Positions 42,934-51,577 of a DNA stretch of 64,000 bases are shown here, one piece after another; the stretch's first letter is position 1; every line of letters begins with the position of its first letter. Location of the stretch: positions 186,001-250,000 of the forward strand of contig JADJWE010000010.1 in assembly GCA_016716525.1 (NCBI GenBank), written 5' to 3'. The DNA comes from Candidatus Flexicrinis affinis (GTDB lineage: Bacteria > Chloroflexota > Anaerolineae > Aggregatilineales > Phototrophicaceae). The notes beneath the pieces are model-generated. The model saw only the letters and a list, made by a program, of their open reading frames with translations, did not search any database and was not told where the DNA came from. The position numbers were made by a program, and so were the translations under genes.

Positions 42934-44736
42934 ATGTCAGTTCTTCCGTTTCCGTCCTTCCTTGATGACATCAAGGAGAAGGGCCTGAAGAAGGCGGTCT
43001 TCGAAGGCGTCGACAATATCGTCGAGCGCGTCACCGCGGGCATGAACATTCAGGACATCCGCGAGGCGCTGCGCGGCGAAACCCCGACCCGCCGCCCGAA
43101 CCCGCGCTTGCAGCCGCATGCCGACGGCTTCTGGCTGCACATGCGCCCGTCGTTCTTCCATCGCGATATGACCGGCCTCTACCCGACCTTCCGGTTGGGC
43201 TGGCTGTCGACCTACTTTGTCGCCTTCGAGACGATCACCGGCCTCATTTTGATGGTGTGGTACACGCCGTCGCCGGAAATCGCCTACAGCAACATGCTCA
43301 ACATCCTCGGCAACGTGCCGCTCGGCCAGCTCATGCGCGACCTGCACCGCCTCGGCGCGGAAGCGATGGTGTTGATCGTCACGCTGCACATGCTCCGAAC
43401 GTTCTTGACAGGCAGTTATAAAAAGCCGAGGCAGTTCACCTGGTTCACCGGCGTCGTGCTGCTGTTCGTGACCCTGTTCCTCAGCTTCTCCGGCTACCTG
43501 CTGCCGTGGGATCAGTTGAGCCTGTGGGCGGTCACCATCGGCGCGTCGATGATCGAAGCTACGCCGCCGAAGATCGTCGGCGACAACCTGAACCTGCTGC
43601 TGCGCGGCGGCCCTGAGATGGGCGCCAACGGTCTGCTCCGCTTCTACCTGCTGCACGTGCTGCTGGTGCCGGCGGTGCTGTTTATCTTTACCGGCGTTCA
43701 CTACTACAAGGTCATCGTGCACGGGCACAGCCTGCCGCCGAAGGCCGAGAACATCGGCGAGGATACCGCCAAGCGCGTGCCGCTCGACAAACGCGTATAC
43801 TTCATCCCCGACGTGCTGACCAGCGAGGTCATGTGGATCGCCGTCACCACGCTGGTGTTGGTCGTCTTGTGCGTGTGGTTCTATCACGCGCCGCTGGAGA
43901 ACCACGCCGACCCGCAGATCACGCCGATCGGCACGACCGCGCCGTGGTACTTCCTGTGGATTCAGGGCGCACTGAAACTCGGCGACAAGGTGTTCTGGGG
44001 CGTCATCTTCCCCGGCATCTACCTCGTCTTCCTGATGGTCATGCCGTATCTCGATACGACCAAGAGCCGCCGCTATGCCGACCGCCGCTTCGCGCTCAGC
44101 ATGGGCTTCCTGCTGACCTCGTTCACGGTCGTCCTGAGCTACATGGGCCTGCCGGAATACGGTGTGGCGACTTCGGCGGACGCGCGCGTCATCCACGAGA
44201 TGACGATGGAGCCTGCCCACAATCACATGGGCAAGCTGCTGCCCGTGCCCTACAACCAGTTGGCGCCGGGGGCCTATACCACCGCGCAGTTCGAGAGCGA
44301 CGCGCCGGACGTGGACGTCGCCGAGTTCAACACGATGATCGCGGAAACTGGTATCCGCGACGAACTGGTCGCCGAGCTCAACCTCGCGCACTTGAATAAC
44401 GCGAGAGCCTACGAGCAGATCCCGTTCGTGGTCATCCCGGACTCGTCACCGGCCCTGCATAAGGCGATCGAGGAGTTCCATCACCTGCTCGAAATCGACA
44501 ACAAGGAACTCTACAACGCGCACGGCGTCGTGATCGTCACCGATAATCAGGCTGGATTGAAGCGCCTCGACGTGCTGATCCAGTGGGAAGAGGTCGAACT
44601 GAACGAGACCGGCGGCGTCATCGTCGACGATCAGGGCAACCCGATCCCGGTGTTGAACGAGGACGGCACGCCGGTATACCGCTGGAGCGCCGACCACATC
44701 TTTATCCACGAGAACAGCGCGTACTTCCAGAACTAG
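42934..44736 (+). CDS. Cytochrome b (b6 plus subunit-IV-like halves fused) with long C-terminal extension
   Basis: A 600-aa membrane protein. The first half has the bis-heme four-helix core: His-x13-His in LHRLGAEAMVLIVTLHM and His-x14-His in LHVLLVPAVLFIFTGVH, the b6f-like spacing. The second half (from VMWIAVTT, residue about 300) is the subunit-IV-type part; the usual PEWY of the quinol site reads TAPWYF, a form known in menaquinol enzymes. No Cys for a b6f-type heme ci is seen. After the last helix (near residue 410) about 190 hydrophilic residues follow with no recognised domain. The standard family lacks this tail. Confidence 0.9.
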   Translation: MSVLPFPSFLDDIKEKGLKKAVFEGVDNIVERVTAGMNIQDIREALRGETPTRRPNPRLQPHADGFWLHMRPSFFHRDMTGLYPTFRLGWLSTYFVAFETITGLILMVWYTPSPEIAYSNMLNILGNVPLGQLMRDLHRLGAEAMVLIVTLHMLRTFLTGSYKKPRQFTWFTGVVLLFVTLFLSFSGYLLPWDQLSLWAVTIGASMIEATPPKIVGDNLNLLLRGGPEMGANGLLRFYLLHVLLVPAVLFIFTGVHYYKVIVHGHSLPPKAENIGEDTAKRVPLDKRVYFIPDVLTSEVMWIAVTTLVLVVLCVWFYHAPLENHADPQITPIGTTAPWYFLWIQGALKLGDKVFWGVIFPGIYLVFLMVMPYLDTTKSRRYADRRFALSMGFLLTSFTVVLSYMGLPEYGVATSADARVIHEMTMEPAHNHMGKLLPVPYNQLAPGAYTTAQFESDAPDVDVAEFNTMIAETGIRDELVAELNLAHLNNARAYEQIPFVVIPDSSPALHKAIEEFHHLLEIDNKELYNAHGVVIVTDNQAGLKRLDVLIQWEEVELNETGGVIVDDQGNPIPVLNEDGTPVYRWSADHIFIHENSAYFQN

Positions 44737-44882
44737 GTGGCACGCCCCTCTCCCTGCGCAGCGCGCTGCCCCGTCCCACAGGGGCGAGGGGCCGCATCAA
44801 ACAACAAATCCCCGGCGCTGAGCAAAACGGCGCCGGGGGCGTGGGCCGAGGGGCATCGATTGAGCACTAAAGGGACTCGCTA
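44737..44882. repeat. Spacer with GCCCCTCTCCC..GGGGCGAGGGGCC repeat and GGCGCCGGGG hairpin
   Basis: CGCCCCTCTCCCTGCGCAGC with GGGGCGAGGGGCC near 44745-44792 is a member of the CCCTC/GAGGG family. CCCCGGCGC..GCGCCGGGG (44811-44838) forms a further stem. It lies inside the respiratory gene cluster, so it may lower transcription of the downstream c-cytochromes. Confidence 0.5.
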
Positions 44883-46145
44883 ATGCTTCAATTCGGACGA
44901 ATGCTAGTTGACCGTATTGAGAACCGCATTCTGGTTGGGATCATCGCCTTTGTCGGCATCATGGTCCTGGTCGGATGGGTTGCGATCAACGAGAACGCGC
45001 GTATGGCCTCGTTTACCCGGCAGTACAACGCGCGGTCGATCGAGCGCGGCGCCGAGTTGTTCGCTGCCAACTGCTCGACCTGCCACGGCACCGATGGCCG
45101 CGGTGTTTCACTGCGTGCGCCGGCCCTCAACAGCCCGCACCTCTTTGGTTACGACTTTCTCGCGCAGTGGGACGATGAAATCGACACGCTCAACCGCGAG
45201 ATTGCAGCACTGGAATCCGAGAAGCTCGCGCTTCAAGACGAGCTGGCGGCGGACGGCGTAACCGACCGCCGCCGCGAAGCGATCGAGACGCGTATCGCCG
45301 AGATCGACGCCGAATTGGCCGATCCGGAGCGTCAGGCTCGCATCGAGGAGCTTCAGTTCGAGCGGCAGCAGCAGGTCACCGCGATGGTCGCGGCCGTCGA
45401 CAAGGGCTACGACCCCGACGTGCCGTCGCGCCTCGTTCAGCTCGGTTGGGGTGGCACGCGTGAGAGCTTCATCCAGACGACGCTGATCCACGGTCGGCCG
45501 ACCAGCATCAGCTACTGGCGCGCTCCGATGGTGTCGTGGGGCCAGCGCTCCGGCGGGCCGCTGCGCGACGACCAGATTCAGGACATCGTCAATTACATCC
45601 TGAATTGGGACAAGGGCACCGACTGGACGCTTGAGGATCTCCTTGCGGTTCAGCAGTTCCCGATCATCCCCGGTGAAGGCGGCGGTGGCGAGATCACCGC
45701 AGAAGCTGTCGGCAGCGATGTCGACGCGGCGCTCGCGGCGTTGACGACCGTCGTCGGCGATCCCGTCCGCGGTCAGGCGCTGTACGAAGGCTCGGAGCGC
45801 ACGCAGCGCGCGCAGCGTCTTGGCTGTTCAGGCTGCCATTACGGCGGCGTGCAAGGCCCGGCGTATGATGGTCTGTGGGAGCGTATCCTCGATGAACGCC
45901 TGACCGACCCTGCCTTGGCGGGCTACACGCCCGAGCACTACGTGATCGAGAGCATCCTGGCTCCCGGCGCTTACGTTGTCTCGGGCTGGGCGGCAGGCCA
46001 AATGCCGGCTCAGTTCGGTCAACAAATGAGCGCACAGGACGTAGCCGACATCCTCGAATTCATTAAGGCGAGCGATCCGAACTACGTCGCGCCGGAACAG
46101 CCGGCCGAGGAACCCGCCGCCGAAGGTGAAGGCGACGGCGGCTAA
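44883..46145 (+). CDS. Membrane-anchored diheme cytochrome c with coiled-coil insert
   Basis: A 420-aa protein with an N-terminal membrane helix (residues about 15-34) and two heme c sites: CSTCH at 64-68 and CSGCH at 315-319. Between them residues about 98-160 form a charged helical stretch with heptad spacing (LNREIAALESEKLALQDELA..IETRIAEIDAELADPE), predicted coiled coil and absent from ordinary cytochrome c domains. The last 25 residues are acidic. It is the likely electron acceptor of the Rieske/cytochrome b pair just upstream. ATG 44883 in AAGGGACTCGCTAATG. A terminator follows at 46206. Confidence 0.88.
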   Translation: MLQFGRMLVDRIENRILVGIIAFVGIMVLVGWVAINENARMASFTRQYNARSIERGAELFAANCSTCHGTDGRGVSLRAPALNSPHLFGYDFLAQWDDEIDTLNREIAALESEKLALQDELAADGVTDRRREAIETRIAEIDAELADPERQARIEELQFERQQQVTAMVAAVDKGYDPDVPSRLVQLGWGGTRESFIQTTLIHGRPTSISYWRAPMVSWGQRSGGPLRDDQIQDIVNYILNWDKGTDWTLEDLLAVQQFPIIPGEGGGGEITAEAVGSDVDAALAALTTVVGDPVRGQALYEGSERTQRAQRLGCSGCHYGGVQGPAYDGLWERILDERLTDPALAGYTPEHYVIESILAPGAYVVSGWAAGQMPAQFGQQMSAQDVADILEFIKASDPNYVAPEQPAEEPAAEGEGDGG

Positions 46146-46205
46146 CCGGTCCGCAGCTCTCGCGCCCGCTCGTCTGGGGTGCGCCACTGACACTGACGCA
46201 AGACC

Positions 46206-46235
46206 AGCCCCCGTGACGTGTTCCGGGGGCTTTTT
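46206..46235 (+). terminator. Rho-independent terminator after the diheme cytochrome c gene
   Basis: AGCCCCC (46206-46212) pairs with GGGGGCT (46225-46231), followed by TTTT. It separates the diheme from the monoheme cytochrome gene, which starts 45 bp later. Confidence 0.85.
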
Positions 46236-46279
46236 GTCGGGCCGTGCCGGCCTCCCGAACAATCGGAAAGGACAACATC

Positions 46280-46957
46280 GTGTACCGTACCCTGATCGTA
46301 ATCGCCGGCCTGCTTATGCTTGCGGCTGGCCTCGCCCTCGCGCAGGAGCCTGCGCCGACCGAGACACCCAACCTGTCATTCTCGTGCGACCCGGACGCGC
46401 TGCAAACGTACGCCGCAGCACGGATCATCAGCGCGCAGGTCGCGCTTGCCGAAAGCACCGACCCCGAAGGGATCAACGCGGCGTTGGGGCAGATGTACCT
46501 GATCGGCGAGGAGTTCAAGGCGCGCGCGCTGGCCTGCGGGTATATCCCCGAAAACATCGGCCAACTGCCGATCGGGGAGGATACGTCCACCGAGCGCGTG
46601 CTGGAGGTCATGGACACGCTCACCGGCGATCCGCTGCGCGGCCAACTACTGTATCTCGGGCAGGAACGCAGCAGCCAAAACGCGACGCTAGGCTGCTCCG
46701 GCTGTCACGAGACGGGCGACGTCGCGCCGATCACCGAAGGCACGTGGACGCGCTGGGACGAGGAGCGCCGCCTGCTGCCCGAGTACGCCGAACAGGAGTT
46801 CGCGTATTACGCCGTCGAGTCGATCCTGCACCCCAACGTCTACGTCGTGCCGCCCTACGGCGAAAACCTGATGCCGGCGATCTATACGCTGGCGCTCGGC
46901 TATCAAGACCTGCTCGACCTGATCCTCTTCCTTGAGAGTCAGGATCAACTTCCGTAG
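46280..46957 (+). CDS. Secreted monoheme cytochrome c
   Basis: A 225-aa protein with a cleavable-looking signal (LIVIAGLLMLAAGLALAQ) and one heme site CSGCH near residues 139-143 in TLGCSGCHETGD. The C-terminal half (LPEYAEQEFAYYAVESILHPNVYVVPPYGENLMP) resembles the second heme domain of the preceding diheme cytochrome, including the ESIL.P..YVV segment and a distal Met candidate in NLMP. The two therefore share ancestry. GTG 46280 with GGAAAGGA upstream is preferred to an earlier in-frame GTG. A role as mobile or alternative electron carrier is inferred from position. Confidence 0.85.
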   Translation: MYRTLIVIAGLLMLAAGLALAQEPAPTETPNLSFSCDPDALQTYAAARIISAQVALAESTDPEGINAALGQMYLIGEEFKARALACGYIPENIGQLPIGEDTSTERVLEVMDTLTGDPLRGQLLYLGQERSSQNATLGCSGCHETGDVAPITEGTWTRWDEERRLLPEYAEQEFAYYAVESILHPNVYVVPPYGENLMPAIYTLALGYQDLLDLILFLESQDQLP

Positions 46958-47149
46958 GCGGGGGGAAGCGATGAGGTAAGCGCGGGCGGGCCGCCCACCC
47001 GCACCTCTATCTCTCCCGAGGAGAGGGGCTTTCGGCTTGTGTCTTGCACGCCGCGCATACTCCGCAAGCCTCTGCGGTGTGGTAGGAACGCGATACATCG
47101 CGTCCGAGCAGGCAGGCACAGAGCACACAGACGATGCCGAGCTCGTAGG
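46958..47149. repeat. Spacer with GTAGGAACGCGAT hairpin and CCTCTATCTC/GAGAGGGGC repeat
   Basis: GTAGGAACGCGATACATCGC continues to GTCCG (47082-47106), a GTAGGG-family hairpin. TCTCCCGAGGAGAGGGGC lies near 47012-47030. No gene found. Confidence 0.6.
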
Positions 47150-47560
47150 TCAGGATGCCGGCGTATCGCGCGATCTCGACTTGGCCCGTGCCTCGGCGAT
47201 CATCCGCCGCGCGTCGTCGAGGGTCGGCGCGGTCAACACCGTGTTGGCGCTCGACGGATCGAAGCGCCGAAACGCCTCCATGATCATGTTGGCGAGCTTT
47301 GACGTCACCACCACGCCCATGCGCAGGTTCTTCGGCGCGTTCGCGATAATCTGCTTCGTATTGGTGATCGCCGAGGCCGCGTTGGTCGCCCAGCCGCGTG
47401 TGTAATCGGTGATGATGTAGCAGCGGTGCGGCTTGCTGCTAATCTTCGCATAAGCGTCTTCAAACGCCGTGAAATAGTCTATCCACTGGAACTGACCGAT
47501 AAACTCAACAATCAGGACGGTCTCCTCCGGATCGTCCCACGCAATACGTATGTCAGCCAT
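47150..47560 (-). CDS. STAS/SpoIIAA-like small protein
   Basis: About 136 aa, soluble, with an alternating beta-alpha pattern: ETVLIVEFIGQFQWIDYFTAFEDAYAKI, HRCYIITDYTRG, LRMGVVVTSKLANMIMEAF. This resembles the STAS-like SpoIIAA family of one-domain proteins, but no phosphorylatable Ser motif can be assigned. Function unknown. ATG 47560 is preferred; an in-frame GTG six codons earlier has a similar ribosome site. Isolated on its strand between repeat-rich spacers. Confidence 0.6.
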   Translation of the reverse strand: MADIRIAWDDPEETVLIVEFIGQFQWIDYFTAFEDAYAKISSKPHRCYIITDYTRGWATNAASAITNTKQIIANAPKNLRMGVVVTSKLANMIMEAFRRFDPSSANTVLTAPTLDDARRMIAEARAKSRSRDTPAS

Positions 47561-47743
47561 AATGCCGCAGCCTTTCACTTCAAAAATTCTTGGAACTGCG
47601 CGCCGCTCCTCGGTGGGCGCCGCTTGGCATAATTCTATAGGGATTCCCGGCCGCTAGGCTTTAGATATGGCGGAAGGGACTCGGCTATGACCTCACATCC
47701 CCGGCCACAAAGAATGCGTAAACGGTGAGGCGAAACCCGTGAA

Positions 47744-49813
47744 TCACAGGGGATCGCCTTCCCCGCCCGCCGGCACCTGCAACCGGCGCAGTTCGTCGAC
47801 CTCGATGTGGCAGCGGATCAGATGGCCGTCGCCGGCATCGCGGAACGGGGGCGCTTCGGTGCGGCAGATGTCGCCCAGATAACGCGGGCAGCGCGTGTGG
47901 AAGCGGCATCCGGTCGGGATGTTGCGCGCGCTCGGCACGTCGCCCTCAAGGCGGATGTCGGTGCGCGACGCGGTCGGGTCGGCCACCGGCACCGCCGATA
48001 CCAGCGCCTCGGTATACGGGTGCGACGGCCCGACGTACACGTTCGCCGACGGCCCCTGCTCGACAATCTCGCCGAGGTACATCACACAAATCCACTCGGC
48101 CAGATACGCCACGACGTCAAGATCGTGCGAGATCAGTAGGTAGCTTGTGCCGGTGCGGGCGCGCAGGTCTTTGAGCAGGTTGAGCACGACGGCCTGCACG
48201 CTCACGTCCAGTGACGAGGTCGGCTCGTCCAGCAAAATCAGCGCCGGCTCGGCGGCGAAGGCACGGGCGATGGCGACGCGCTGTTTCTCGCCCCCGCTGA
48301 GTTCGGCCGGATACCGGTCGGCGTGCGAGGCAGGCAGTCGCACGCTGGCGAGCAGTTCTTCGACACGGGCCTTCACCGCGCCGTTGGACATCGTACGGTC
48401 GAACATGCGCACCGCCCGGCCGATCCCGTAGCCGATCGACTGGTACGGGTTGAGCGCCTCCTGCGGGTTTTGCATCACGAGGCGCAGGTGGCTGAGCATG
48501 TCCGGCGTGCGCTTGCGGACATCGTACGGGATGTCTGCGCCAAGCAGTTCGATCGCGCCTGAGTCCGCCGGTTCCAGCCCGACGATCAGGCGCGCAAGCG
48601 TGGTCTTGCCGCTGCCGGACTCTCCGACGAGGCCCAGCGTCGCGCGTGCATTCACATACAGCGAGACGTCGTCGACGGCGCGCACCGGTTTGGGCATCTG
48701 GCCCATCAGCCGTGCCAATACGCCGCCTTCCTGAAAGTGTTTGGTCAGCCGGTCGATTTCCAGCACCGCGCCCTTCCGGGCACTGTCCTGCGCCGGCAGC
48801 TCGCGCTCCGGCGGATGGATCAGCTCGAGTTCGTCACGCGCGATTTCCTGCCAACGGTGGCAGCGCACGGCGCGCCCGTCCGGGGTCTCCTCGAGCGCCG
48901 GCTTGACCTCGCGGCAGATGGCCTGCGCGACCGGGCAGCGGTCGGCAAACACACACGCCGGCGGGCGGTCGGCGAGGCTGGCCGCCACGCCGGGGATCAC
49001 CGGCAGGCGCGACTCGTTCTGGTCGGCATAGCTGCGCGGCAGGCTCGCCAGCAGGCCGGCGGTGTACGGATGCAGCGGGCGGGCGTACAGCTTGGCGGCG
49101 GGCGCGGTTTCCATCACCTCGCCGGCGTACATGACCGTCACGCGTTCGCACAACTGCGCGACCGTCGCCAGATCGTGCGAGACGTACAAGGCCGCGGCGC
49201 GGTTCTCGTGAATCAATTCGCGGAACAAGTCGAGGATCACCGCCTGTGTCGTGACGTCGAGCGCGGTCGTCGGCTCGTCCAACACGAGCAAGCGCGGCTG
49301 CGTGCTGAGCGCCATCGCGATCGACACACGCTGGCGCATGCCGCCCGACAACTGGTGCGGGTAGCGCCGCGCGACCACGTCCGGATCGGCGATCTTGACC
49401 TTGCGCAGCATCTCGACCGCTGCGTCCAGCGCCGCCTTCCGGCTCAGTCCTTCGTGCAGGCGCGTGATCTCGCTGATCTGCTCGCCGATGGTGTACGACG
49501 GGTTGAGCGCGGCCAACGGATTCTGCGGCACGAGGTTCAGCTTCCGGCCCCAGATCGTGCGCATCTGCTCGGGCGATTTGGCGGCCAAGTCCTCGCCGTC
49601 CAGCAGGATCTGTCCGCTGCTGATGCGCGCGTTCGGCGCGAGGTAACGCATCAGCGCCAGCCCGAGCGTGCTCTTGCCGCTGCCCGACTCGCCGACCAGA
49701 CCGTGAATCTCGTCCGGTTGAATGTCGAGCGTGATGTCGTTCAGCGCGTTCAGCCAGCGCCGCTCGATTTGGTAATCGACGCGCAGCGCACGCGCCTCAA
49801 GCACAGTGGACAT
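47744..49813 (-). CDS. Peptide/nickel-type ABC transporter, fused double ATPase (DppD-DppF in one chain)
   Basis: A 689-aa protein with two complete OppD/OppF-type ATPase domains. The first has GESGSGKST near residues 42-50 and LSGGMRQRVSIA with LVLDEPTTALD, followed by an oligopeptide C-terminal box (CVFADRCPVAQAICREVKP). The second has GESGSGKTT near 394-402, LSGGEKQRVAIA with ILLDEPTSSLD, and the matching tail GCRFHTRCPRYLGDICRTEAPPF. It powers import of peptides or similar solutes. Most systems use two separate genes. ATG 49813. Permease and binding-protein genes lie upstream on the same strand beyond a 750-bp repeat array. Confidence 0.93.
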   Translation of the reverse strand: MSTVLEARALRVDYQIERRWLNALNDITLDIQPDEIHGLVGESGSGKSTLGLALMRYLAPNARISSGQILLDGEDLAAKSPEQMRTIWGRKLNLVPQNPLAALNPSYTIGEQISEITRLHEGLSRKAALDAAVEMLRKVKIADPDVVARRYPHQLSGGMRQRVSIAMALSTQPRLLVLDEPTTALDVTTQAVILDLFRELIHENRAAALYVSHDLATVAQLCERVTVMYAGEVMETAPAAKLYARPLHPYTAGLLASLPRSYADQNESRLPVIPGVAASLADRPPACVFADRCPVAQAICREVKPALEETPDGRAVRCHRWQEIARDELELIHPPERELPAQDSARKGAVLEIDRLTKHFQEGGVLARLMGQMPKPVRAVDDVSLYVNARATLGLVGESGSGKTTLARLIVGLEPADSGAIELLGADIPYDVRKRTPDMLSHLRLVMQNPQEALNPYQSIGYGIGRAVRMFDRTMSNGAVKARVEELLASVRLPASHADRYPAELSGGEKQRVAIARAFAAEPALILLDEPTSSLDVSVQAVVLNLLKDLRARTGTSYLLISHDLDVVAYLAEWICVMYLGEIVEQGPSANVYVGPSHPYTEALVSAVPVADPTASRTDIRLEGDVPSARNIPTGCRFHTRCPRYLGDICRTEAPPFRDAGDGHLIRCHIEVDELRRLQVPAGGEGDPL

Positions 49814-50564
49814 GGTTAGTTTCCAATGGCCAGTAGACAGGTGTCAGAGGAAGGGCGAAAGGGGAGATGCGCCCCCTCACCCCCCAGCCCCCTCTCCCTC
49901 AAGGGGCGAGGGGGAGAAGGCGGGCGCTGCAACTTACCCCTCGCCTCCCGGAGAGGGGCGGCGGAGCGCCAGCGACGCGGGGTGAGGTTTGTGTCAGGGA
50001 GAGGGGCAAAAATACGGACGCGGGATGCGGTATGTACGTAGGGACACGGCACTGCCGTGTCCGGGGGACGCGCCCCCTCACCCCCCAGCCCCCTCGCCCT
50101 CAAGGGGCGAGGGGGAGAAGCCGAGACCCGCAGTTTGCCCCTCGCCTCCGGGAGAGGGGCGGCGGAGCGCCAGCGACGCGGGGCGAGGTTGGCTTCAGGG
50201 AGAGGGGCAAAAATACGGACGCGAGATGCGGCATGTACGTAGGGACACGGCACTGCCGTGTCCGGGACATGCGCCCCCTCACCCTCCGGCCCACTAACCC
50301 TCACCCCCTGCCCCTCTCCCTCAGGGAGAGGGGCATAACGTGCGTGACACGCCGAGTCGTGTTGTAGGGGCGACCCGGCGGGTCGCCTGCCGCGGCTCGC
50401 GTTGACTCGTGCGTAGGGACACGGCACTGTCGTGTCCGGGGGACGCGTCCCCTCACCCCCCGACCCCCTCTCCCAACCTTCGGTGCTCCCGTCGGTCGTC
50501 AAGGAGAGAGGGGGAGAAGTTACGTGGTGCAAAACCTGACACCTGGCGACTGAGAACTGGTCGC
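49814..50564. repeat. 751-bp repeat array with a 201-bp tandem unit
   Basis: Two units with a 201-bp period begin GCCCCCTCACCCCCC at 49871 and 50072; a third starts at 50273 but diverges after about 12 bases. Each unit has a CCCTCAAGGGGCGAGGG hairpin, CCTCGCCTCC..GGAGAGGGGCGG, CAGGGAGAGGGGCAAAAATA and a GTAGGGACACGGCACTGCCG hairpin (50038-50063, 50239-50264, another at 50412-50437). GTAGGGGCGACCC..GGGTCGCC lies at 50364-50388. The array separates the ATPase and permease genes of one transporter. Confidence 0.85.
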
Positions 50565-51446
50565 TCATACGAGACTGCCTTCGTACCGGAACACGCGGCG
50601 CAGGCCGTCCGCCATCAGGTTAACGCTGATGACCAGCACCGCGATCGCGCCGGCGGGGAACCACAGCGCCCACGGCGTCTGGTTGACGTCCAGACGCGCT
50701 TCGTAGACCATACGGCCCCAATCCGGCGACGGCGGCTGAACGCCCAGACCCAAAAACCCCAGCGACGCGGTGAGGAAGATCGCGTAGCTAAAGCGCAGCG
50801 CGGCCTCGACGGCCAGTGCCGGCAGCACGCCGGGCAAGATCTCACGGGTGAGGATGAACAGCAGGCTTTCGCCGCGCAGGCGCGCCAGTTCGACGTACGC
50901 CGCGCTGCGTAGATTCAAGGTGGCCGAGCGAATCACGCGGGCCACGATCGGCGTATACAGAATCACGATCACCAGCACCAGCCCCGCAGACGACGGTCCA
51001 AGCGTTGCCAGTACCGCCAGCGCCAACACCAGCGCCGGAATCGCCAGCAGGCCGTCGAACACGCGCGATACCACCTCGTCGATCCATCCGCCGGCGTACC
51101 CGATCGCCAAGCCGATGCTCGTGCCGACGATCACCGCCAGCACGGTCGCGACGCCCGGCAGCCCGACGATGTCTCGCGTGCCCCACAACACCCGGCTGAA
51201 CACGTCCCGTCCAAGCCGGTCGGTGCCGAACGCAAACTCCACACCCGGCGCCTCTCGCCGCGCGACCCGTCCTTCCTCGTTTCGCACGAACTCGTCATAC
51301 GGGTACGGCGCGACCGCCGGCCCAAGCAGCGCCAGAATCAAAAACATCAGCGTCACGCCTGTCCCCACAAGCGCCAACGGCTGACGTACCAACGGTTTCA
51401 ACCGATTGAACAAAGAAAGAATCCTTGTGTTTTGGGCTCCGCCCAA
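50565..51446 (-). CDS. Peptide/nickel-type ABC transporter permease (DppC type)
   Basis: A 293-aa inner-membrane protein with about six helices: residues about 22-45, 93-115, 125-145, 150-170, 215-235 and 255-275. The N-terminal region with FGTDRLGRDVFSRVLWGTRD and the loop GESLLFILTREILPGVLPAL, followed by SLGFLGLGVQPPSPDWGRMV, mark DppC/OppC subunits. It should pair with a DppB-type permease, but none is present in the window. It is encoded between the binding protein and the ATPase on the same strand. Confidence 0.9.
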   Translation of the reverse strand: MGGAQNTRILSLFNRLKPLVRQPLALVGTGVTLMFLILALLGPAVAPYPYDEFVRNEEGRVARREAPGVEFAFGTDRLGRDVFSRVLWGTRDIVGLPGVATVLAVIVGTSIGLAIGYAGGWIDEVVSRVFDGLLAIPALVLALAVLATLGPSSAGLVLVIVILYTPIVARVIRSATLNLRSAAYVELARLRGESLLFILTREILPGVLPALAVEAALRFSYAIFLTASLGFLGLGVQPPSPDWGRMVYEARLDVNQTPWALWFPAGAIAVLVISVNLMADGLRRVFRYEGSLV

Positions 51447-51572
51447 GCCCGGCAGGGGTTGTCACCCCTGCACCCCGTATCGGCGGATGTGGCCGGCACG
51501 CCGGCCACATCCGCAGTACGCGGGTCAAGGGATGCAAATCCCTTGCGGGGGTTTGGGGGCAGCGCCCCCACG
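51427..51572 (+). repeat. Multi-hairpin structured repeat, copy E
   Basis: Between the binding-protein and permease genes. Stems: TGGGC-TCC-GCCCA near 51433-51443; GCAGGGG..CCCCTGC near 51452-51471; central perfect 14-nt arms GCGGATGTGGCCGG (51483-51496) and complement (51501-51514); CAAGGGA-TGCAAA-TCCCTTG (51525-51544), where the usual G:C pair beside the loop is A:T; GGGGGC-A-GCGCCCCC near 51555-51569. Confidence 0.9.
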
Positions 51573-51577
51573 ATACG

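Noticed and set aside
49864..50275. CRISPR-like array
   Set aside because: The repeating unit is 201 bp, with only two full units and no short direct repeats with unique spacers; no cas genes occur in the window.
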